NCBI GenBank assembly: GCA_031254635.1
Contig: JAIRUB010000222.1
Coordinates: 1-10,779 of the forward strand
DNA length: 10,779 nucleotides
Origin: Prevotellaceae bacterium
GTDB taxonomy: Bacteria > Bacteroidota > Bacteroidia > Bacteroidales > UBA932
Direction: 5' to 3'
Shown here: positions 6,609-10,779 of the stretch, piece after piece
How the letters are laid out: each line of letters begins with the position of its first letter
Position numbering within the stretch: the stretch's first letter is position 1
Notes under the pieces: generated by a model
What the model was told of the DNA's origin: nothing
What the model saw: the letters and a program-made list of their open reading frames with translations, nothing else
Database searches by the model: none
Translations under genes and position numbers: made by a program

Positions 6609-7021
6609 AAACCTATCGCAAAACCCTCACTTTAGAAGTTCCTCAACGGCGCCAATTGATTAATATTACGCCGCAGGTGGAAGCCTGCCTGCGCGAAAGC
6701 GGTATCAAAGAAGGCTTGTTGCTGTGTAATGCTATGCACATTACTTCCAGCGTGTTTATTAATGACGATGAATCGGGCTTGCACCACGATTATGAGGTAT
6801 GGTTAGAGAAGTTGGCACCCGAAAAGCCTCATTCGCAATATTGGCATAACGGCTACGAAGACAATGCCGACGCCCATCTCAAACGCACCATTATGGGACG
6901 TGAAGTGGTAGTGGCTGTTACCGGCGGCAAGTTAGATTTTGGCACTTGGGAGCAAATTTTTTACGGCGAATTCGACGGCCTGCGCCCAAAGCGAGTATTA
7001 GTGAAGATTATTGGGGAATAA
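6605..7021 (+). CDS. yjbQ: YjbQ / UPF0047 family protein
   Basis: This 138-residue protein matches the single-domain UPF0047 family (PF01894) over its whole length. Conserved blocks are MHITSSVFINDDE at 44-56 (H45), YWHNGYEDNADAHLKRT at 79-95 (H81, D86, D89, H91), and GKLDFGTWEQIFYGEFDG at 108-125. E. coli YjbQ has weak thiamin phosphate synthase activity in vitro; the physiological role of the family is not settled. The ATG overlaps the stop of the ATPase remnant by 4 nt, so its translation is probably coupled to ribosomes finishing that frame, and no promoter of its own is visible just upstream. Base composition is richer in GC than the preceding remnant, as in the core genes of the window. 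No clear terminator follows the stop. Confidence 0.93.
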   Translation: MKTYRKTLTLEVPQRRQLINITPQVEACLRESGIKEGLLLCNAMHITSSVFINDDESGLHHDYEVWLEKLAPEKPHSQYWHNGYEDNADAHLKRTIMGREVVVAVTGGKLDFGTWEQIFYGEFDGLRPKRVLVKIIGE

Positions 7022-7083
7022 AAATCAATCACGAATTATGAATAAACAATGAATAACTGAATAAAGATAATCTCAAATCCTGA

Positions 7084-7563
7084 TATTTGATACCATTAAA
7101 CCCAAATTCTGCAATAGACAAAAGGGCATTTTCGGAACAAGTTACGGCTTGTAACTTTTTGCCCCAACCCGGTTCAAATAGAGGTTACAGTCCGTCTGTG
7201 CTTTCAGAAGCCTTTGTTTGTAGCGTTTGGTGCGAAAAACAATACTAAGCAAAGGATTGGGAAACAGCACGAAGAATGGTCATTGTACGACAAAAAACAT
7301 CGGTTCGTCCACAGGCAACAGGCAAAATGCTCTCGTTTTTTCCCGAAGAAGAAACATATTGAGATTATCGCTATAGTGCATATTTTATCAACTTAGATTT
7401 TGCTCCTGTCGAGATTTGGCGAATGTATTGTCCCCGTGAAGATGCAGAGAACAGAATCAAAGAAATCAAGCACGACTTTGGTTCCGACAGTTTTAATTTC
7501 AACGGATTTTATGTAACCGAGGCAGCCTTAGAAGCTAATTGCAATTATTTTACTGATTATTAG
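7084..7563 (+). pseudogene. IS1380-family transposase remnant, internally deleted, two stop codons
   Basis: One reading frame runs from 7084 to the TAG at 7561-7563, broken only by TAA at 7246 and TGA at 7360. Its pieces read as an IS1380-like DDE transposase in the right order. An N-terminal part has LPQPGSNRGYSP and AFVCSVW. A central part has RRMVIVRQKTSVRPQATGKM. A C-terminal part has YRYSAYFINLDFAPVEIW, the AENRIKEIKHDFG block with the family's catalytic-region glutamate, and FYVTEAALEANC. About 160 codons remain of the roughly 420 expected. The largest loss lies at the TAA, where the N-terminal part jumps to AKDWETARRM; the 3' end after EANC is also gone. The TGA probably replaces a TGG (Trp) codon in ETY-x-DYRYSA. 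No terminal inverted repeats were found. It fills most of the 808-bp gap between yjbQ and rpsL. Confidence 0.8.
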
Positions 7564-7584
7564 TAATTTATTGTGTTTTTAAGG

Positions 7585-7609
7585 AGTAGCTAATTATTGA
7601 CTAGTTACT
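7585..7609. repeat. Imperfect inverted repeat upstream of rpsL
   Basis: AGTAGCTA (7585-7592) and TAGTTACT (7602-7609) can pair over 8 bp with one G-T wobble around a 9-nt loop. It follows the IS1380 remnant by about 20 nt. No T run follows, so it is a weak terminator candidate at best. Apart from it, 7564-7741 is AT-rich and I see no gene there. Confidence 0.3.
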
Positions 7610-7741
7610 AAGGGAATCGCTAAGGATGAGAGTTATAATGCTAAACTTGTAATTAATTAAAAATCAACCAAATATCCATTAATCGACTAAATTCAACAAC
7701 AATATACATCATTTTTGAGAGGGATAAATGTTTAAATCCTG

Positions 7742-7771
7742 TTGGTAATTCAAAAATTATTACTACCTTTG
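7742..7771 (+). promoter_or_regulatory. rpsL operon promoter (Bacteroidota -33/-7 type)
   Basis: TTG at 7742-7744 and TACCTTTG at 7764-7771 are separated by exactly 19 nt, an ideal match to the Bacteroidota housekeeping promoter TTG-N19-TAnnTTTG. Transcription should start a few bases past 7771, giving an rpsL leader of roughly 50-55 nt. It is the best promoter in the window and fits the strong expression of ribosomal genes. Confidence 0.88.
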
Positions 7772-7776
7772 CAGCC

Positions 7777-7792
7777 CCATTTATGTAAATGG
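7777..7792 (+). promoter_or_regulatory. Palindrome at the 5' end of the rpsL leader
   Basis: CCATTTATGTAAATGG is a perfect palindromic arrangement (7-nt arms, 2-nt centre) beginning within a few bases of the expected transcription start. As RNA it makes a 6-bp stem with a 4-nt loop; an alternative adds AGCC (7773-7776) to GGCT (7791-7794) with a CC bulge. It may stabilise the 5' end or serve as a control site. Function is inferred only. Confidence 0.5.
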
Positions 7793-7872
7793 CTAAAAAG
7801 AATGATAATATTAAGATTAACAATAAATTATGCCAACAATTCAACAACTTGTTCGTAACGGGCGTGAAGTAA
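7789..7872 (+). other. Possible upstream reading frame overlapping the rpsL start
   Basis: An ATG at 7789 opens a 27-codon frame (MAKKNDNIKINNK...) that passes the rpsL ATG in another frame and stops at TAA 7870-7872. A minimal ATG-TAA pair lies just before it at 7783-7788. Both lie inside the expected rpsL leader. Translation of either would affect initiation at rpsL, but no ribosome binding site is visible and chance is a fair explanation. Confidence 0.25.
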
Positions 7873-8213
7873 TCGTCGAAAAGAGTAAATCACGCGCACT
7901 AGACGCTTGCCCTCAACGTCGTGGCGTATGTGTACGTGTGTACACAACCACGCCTAAAAAACCTAATTCGGCTATGCGTAAAGTAGCCCGCGTGCGCCTT
8001 ACCAACCAAAAAGAGGTGAATGCTTACATTCCGGGTGAAGGCCATAACTTGCAGGAACACTCCATCGTACTTGTACGTGGTGGCCGTGTGAAAGATCTTC
8101 CGGGTGTGCGTTACCACATCTTGCGTGGCGCGTTGGATACCGCAGGCGTTGACGGCCGCAGGCAAAGCCGTTCACTTTATGGCGCCAAACGCCCCAAAGC
8201 AGCAAAAAAATAA
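7830..8213 (+). CDS. rpsL: 30S ribosomal protein S12
   Basis: This 127-residue protein aligns with S12 from end to end. It is a decoding-centre protein of the small subunit and controls tRNA selection accuracy. Diagnostic blocks are ACPQRRGVCVRVYTTTPKKP (residues 26-45), GEGHNLQEHS (69-78) and RGGRVKDLPGVRYH (83-96). The streptomycin-related positions K43, K88 and P91 carry the wild-type residues, so a sensitive S12 is expected. D89, the aspartate methylthiolated by RimO in many bacteria, is present. The usual lysine-rich end RPKAAKK is intact. It is the first gene of an rpsL-rpsG-fusA transcript with its own strong promoter; the preceding DNA is a dead insertion element. Confidence 0.99.
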   Translation: MPTIQQLVRNGREVIVEKSKSRALDACPQRRGVCVRVYTTTPKKPNSAMRKVARVRLTNQKEVNAYIPGEGHNLQEHSIVLVRGGRVKDLPGVRYHILRGALDTAGVDGRRQSRSLYGAKRPKAAKK

Positions 8214-8234
8214 ATAACCGTAAAATGTTGAATT

Positions 8235-8255
8235 GTGAGTGCATTTGCGCTTCAC
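8235..8255 (+). promoter_or_regulatory. Hairpin in the rpsL-rpsG gap, candidate S7 autoregulatory site
   Basis: GTGAGTGC (8235-8242) pairs with GCGCTTCAC (8247-8255) over 8 bp with one bulged T and one G-U pair, around an ATTT loop. It sits in the 75-nt gap before rpsG. In the E. coli str operon S7 represses translation by binding the S12-S7 intercistronic RNA, so the position is suggestive; sequence similarity to that site is not claimed. A GCTTCAC duplication (8250-8256 region and on) follows. Confidence 0.4.
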
Positions 8256-8288
8256 GCTTCACACTTTACACTTAACTAATAAAATAAA

Positions 8289-8765
8289 ATGAGAAAAACG
8301 AAGCCTAAAAAGAGGATTCTACTTCCTGATCCCAAGTACAGCGATGTACTTGTAACACAGTTTGTAAACAATCTGATGTTAAAGGGGAAGAAGAGTATTG
8401 CCTACGGCATCTTTTATGATGCTATTAACATGGTAGGCGAGAAGATGAAAGATTCTGACAAGGCTCCTCTCGACATTTGGAAAAAATCGCTCGAAAACAT
8501 TACCCCGCAGGTAGAAGTAAAAAGCCGTCGCGTAGGTGGAGCTAACTTCCAAGTTCCCACAGAGGTGCGTCCTGAAAGAAAAATTTCATTGAGTATGAAA
8601 AACATGGTGCTCTATTCGCGTAAGCGTAGTGGAAAATCCATGGCCGAAAAATTATGCGCCGAAATTCTGGCGGCATACAATGAAGAAGGCGGTGCATTCA
8701 AACGTAAGGAAGACATGCACAAGATGGCTGAAGCCAACAAGGCCTTTGCGCACTTTAGATTTTAA
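8289..8765 (+). CDS. rpsG: 30S ribosomal protein S7
   Basis: This 158-residue primary 16S rRNA-binding protein of the small-subunit head lies next to the E site and nucleates head assembly. The S7 signature is at the N-terminus: DPKYSDVLVTQFVNNLM (residues 14-30) then KGKKSIAYGIFYDA. VEVKSRRVGGANFQVPTEV (75-93) and the C-terminal HKMAEANKAFAHFRF are also standard. The length fits the Bacteroidota form. The gene is 75 nt after rpsL and 8 nt before fusA, within the conserved rpsL-rpsG-fusA order. The ATG at 8289 is preceded by an AT-rich stretch without a Shine-Dalgarno sequence, normal in this phylum. Confidence 0.99.
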   Translation: MRKTKPKKRILLPDPKYSDVLVTQFVNNLMLKGKKSIAYGIFYDAINMVGEKMKDSDKAPLDIWKKSLENITPQVEVKSRRVGGANFQVPTEVRPERKISLSMKNMVLYSRKRSGKSMAEKLCAEILAAYNEEGGAFKRKEDMHKMAEANKAFAHFRF

Positions 8766-8773
8766 GATACAGA

Positions 8774-10779
8774 ATGGCGAGAGATTTAAAATATACGAGA
8801 AATATTGGGATCATGGCACATATCGACGCGGGCAAAACAACCACGTCGGAACGTATTTTATACTACACCGGAAAGACCCACAAGATAGGCGAAGTGCATG
8901 AAGGCGCTGCTACTATGGACTGGATGGTACAGGAGCAGGAGCGGGGTATTACCATTACCTCTGCTGCTACTACCGCTTTCTGGAATTACAACGAAGAAAC
9001 ATATCAAATTAATCTTATCGACACACCGGGACACGTTGACTTTACTGTTGAGGTTGAACGCTCGCTGCGTGTATTAGATGGCGCTGTTGCCACTTTCTGC
9101 GCAGTAGGCCGCGTGCAGCCGCAATCGGAAACCGTATGGCGGCAAGCCGACAAGTACCACGTCCCGAAAATGGCTTACATTAATAAAATGGACCGCGTGG
9201 GCGCCGACTTTCTATCTGTAATTGATGAAATTCGCGATAAATTAGGCGCAAATGCGTTGCCTATATGCCTTCCCATCGGAGCCGAAGATAAATTTGAGGG
9301 TATAGTTGACCTCATTGCCCAAAAGGCAATTTATTATGATAACGATTCGAAAGGATTGACGAACTACGAAATCAAAGATGTGCCCGCCGACATGAAGGCC
9401 GAAGTGAAAGAATGGCGCGCTAAACTCATTGAAGGTATTGCCGAATATAACGATACCCTCTTAGAAAAATTCTTTGAAAATCCGAAATCCATTACCGAAG
9501 AAGAAATTATTGAAACCTTGCGTAAAGCAACTATTGATATGGCAGTGGTGCCGGCTTGCTGTGGTTCATCATTCAAAAATAAAGGCGTGCAATTTTTGCT
9601 CGACACCATAATGCGCTACCTTCCTTCTCCCTTAGACGTAGGTAATGTTACAGGCATTAATCCATACACAGGAAAGGAAGTAGTACGTAAGCCGGAGCCG
9701 GAAGAACCCTTCTGCGGATTGGTGTTCAAAATTGCTACAGATCCCTTTGTCGGCCGTTTAGCTTTCATTCGTGCGTACTCAGGCAAGTTAGATGCGGGGA
9801 GTTACGTTTACAATACACGCTCCGGCAAAAAAGAACGTGTGGCTCGCCTCTACCAAATGCACTCCAACAAACAAAATCCAATCGGCTGCATTGAAGCCGG
9901 CGACATTTGTGCTGCCGTAGGTTTCAAAGACCTGCGTACCGGCGATACCGTATGTACTGAAAAAGCCCCCATTATACTTGAGGCGATATCATTCCCCGAC
10001 CCTGTTATCGGCTTGGCAGTAGAGCCTAAGACCCAAAAGGACTTGGATAAGTTGGGCATTGCTCTGGGCAAACTATCGGAAGAAGATCCTACCTTTACCG
10101 TACGTGGCGACCACGAAACCGGTCAGACCATTATCAGCGGTATGGGCGAGTTGCACTTGGAAATTATTGTTGACCGACTGAAACGTGAATTTAGCGTTGA
10201 GATTAATCAAGGCGCTCCTCAGGTAAATTACAAAGAAGCGATTTTAGGTAAGGTACAGCACCGTGAAGTGTTCAAAAAACAAACCGGTGGTCGTGGAAAA
10301 TTTGCCGATATTATTGTTGAAATCGGTCCTGCCGATGAGGGCATTTCCGGCTTGCAATTTGTTGATGAGGTGAAAGGCGGTAATGTGCCTCGTGAGTATA
10401 TTCCTTCCGTGGAAAAAGGATTCAAATCGGCTATGGCTAACGGCGTGCTTGCCGGCTTCGAAGTGCAATCCATGAAAGTAAGCCTCAAAGATGGCTCTTT
10501 CCACCCTGTGGATTCCGACTCCTTGTCGTTCGAGATTTGTGCACGTACAGCCTTCCGTCACGCCTTGCCAAAGGCTAAGCCGGTACTCATGGAACCTATT
10601 ATGGCATTGGAAGTGGTAACTCCCGAAGACTATATGGGCGATATAATCGGCGATTTGAACAAACGGCGTGGACAAATTACCAACATGGATTCTAAAGGCA
10701 ATACCCGTATTGTAAAAGCGAAAGTACCCCTTGCCGAACAATTTGGTTATGTAACCGTTTTACGCACCTTATCGTCGGG
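8774..10779 (+). CDS. fusA: Elongation factor G (3' end beyond the window)
   Basis: The frame is open from ATG 8774 to the right edge (668 codons), about 40 residues short of a full EF-G. EF-G is the translational GTPase that moves tRNAs and mRNA after peptide transfer and helps recycle ribosomes. The GTPase motifs are complete: G1 AHIDAGKT at 15-22, G2 RGITIT at 57-62, G3 DTPGH at 83-87 and G4 NKMD at 137-140. Later domains are recognisable by SGMGELHLEIIVDRLKREF, QVNYKEAI, GGRGKFADI, DGSFHPVDSD and GDLNKRRGQI. The start 8 nt after rpsG and the MARDLKYTRNIGIMAHIDAG opening fix the N-terminus. One stretch reads CAVGRVQPQSETVWRQA where CAVGGVEPQSETVWRQA is usual. This is the housekeeping copy by position and by close match to Bacteroidota FusA. 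Confidence 0.98.
   Translation, partial: MARDLKYTRNIGIMAHIDAGKTTTSERILYYTGKTHKIGEVHEGAATMDWMVQEQERGITITSAATTAFWNYNEETYQINLIDTPGHVDFTVEVERSLRVLDGAVATFCAVGRVQPQSETVWRQADKYHVPKMAYINKMDRVGADFLSVIDEIRDKLGANALPICLPIGAEDKFEGIVDLIAQKAIYYDNDSKGLTNYEIKDVPADMKAEVKEWRAKLIEGIAEYNDTLLEKFFENPKSITEEEIIETLRKATIDMAVVPACCGSSFKNKGVQFLLDTIMRYLPSPLDVGNVTGINPYTGKEVVRKPEPEEPFCGLVFKIATDPFVGRLAFIRAYSGKLDAGSYVYNTRSGKKERVARLYQMHSNKQNPIGCIEAGDICAAVGFKDLRTGDTVCTEKAPIILEAISFPDPVIGLAVEPKTQKDLDKLGIALGKLSEEDPTFTVRGDHETGQTIISGMGELHLEIIVDRLKREFSVEINQGAPQVNYKEAILGKVQHREVFKKQTGGRGKFADIIVEIGPADEGISGLQFVDEVKGGNVPREYIPSVEKGFKSAMANGVLAGFEVQSMKVSLKDGSFHPVDSDSLSFEICARTAFRHALPKAKPVLMEPIMALEVVTPEDYMGDIIGDLNKRRGQITNMDSKGNTRIVKAKVPLAEQFGYVTVLRTLSS

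Noticed and set aside
7214..7396. A 60-codon plus-strand open frame in the yjbQ-rpsL gap
   Set aside because: It is out of frame with the IS1380-like coding signal that spans the same bases, and its translation has no recognisable content.
8250..8276. Short tandem-like GCTTCAC / ACTTTACACTT repeats before rpsG
   Set aside because: Two imperfect short copies only; too little for a CRISPR or a functional repeat array.
10244..10741. A 165-codon open frame on the minus strand inside fusA
   Set aside because: It lies opposite strongly conserved EF-G coding sequence; it is an antisense shadow without protein-like features.
1..10779. CRISPR arrays, tRNA or rRNA genes, toxin-antitoxin pairs, phage genes
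   Set aside because: I looked for regular repeats, tRNA-like cloverleaf ends and typical small gene pairs and found none that I could support.

Overview
The window looks like chromosomal DNA of a Bacteroidota bacterium, probably of the order Bacteroidales. The evidence is an rpsL-rpsG-fusA cluster, promoters of the Bacteroidota type (TTG, 19 nt, TAnnTTTG), almost no Shine-Dalgarno sequences, and protein sequences of Bacteroidota flavour. No genus can be named from the sequence alone. Most of it is housekeeping DNA. The accessory part is three decayed genes and their surroundings, and I do not see a clearly new multi-gene system.

Left part (1-2987, minus strand): a compact four-gene unit read right to left. 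It encodes a COG1092/RlmI-like SAM methyltransferase, a PhoR-like sensor histidine kinase, the prolipoprotein diacylglyceryl transferase Lgt, and the start of the GTPase/ATPase YchF, which runs off the left edge. The genes overlap by 4 nt or are 6 and 9 nt apart, so they are very likely one transcript. No response regulator is present.

Middle part (2988-5223): a 5'-truncated IS5-family transposase lies between this unit's promoter and the 3' end of a minus-strand type I glutamine synthetase. The synthetase is divergent from a hotdog-fold thioesterase. The 80-bp gap between them carries two outward-facing -7 boxes that form a perfect 10-bp inverted repeat.

Accessory part (5304-7563, plus strand): the thioesterase seems to have an extra G directly after its natural ATG. 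It is followed by a triple-repeat element that can form either of two hairpins, one of them a terminator. Then comes a COG1672-type ATPase/nuclease gene that has lost two internal blocks but stays open and overlaps yjbQ by 4 nt. After yjbQ there is a shrunken IS1380-family transposase pseudogene, readable in one frame across two stop codons.

Right part (7742-10779, plus strand): a textbook Bacteroidota promoter drives rpsL, rpsG and fusA (ribosomal proteins S12 and S7, and elongation factor G, cut by the right edge). The rpsL leader carries a 16-nt palindrome and a short reading frame overlapping the rpsL start. The rpsL-rpsG gap has a hairpin where S7 autoregulation acts in E. coli.
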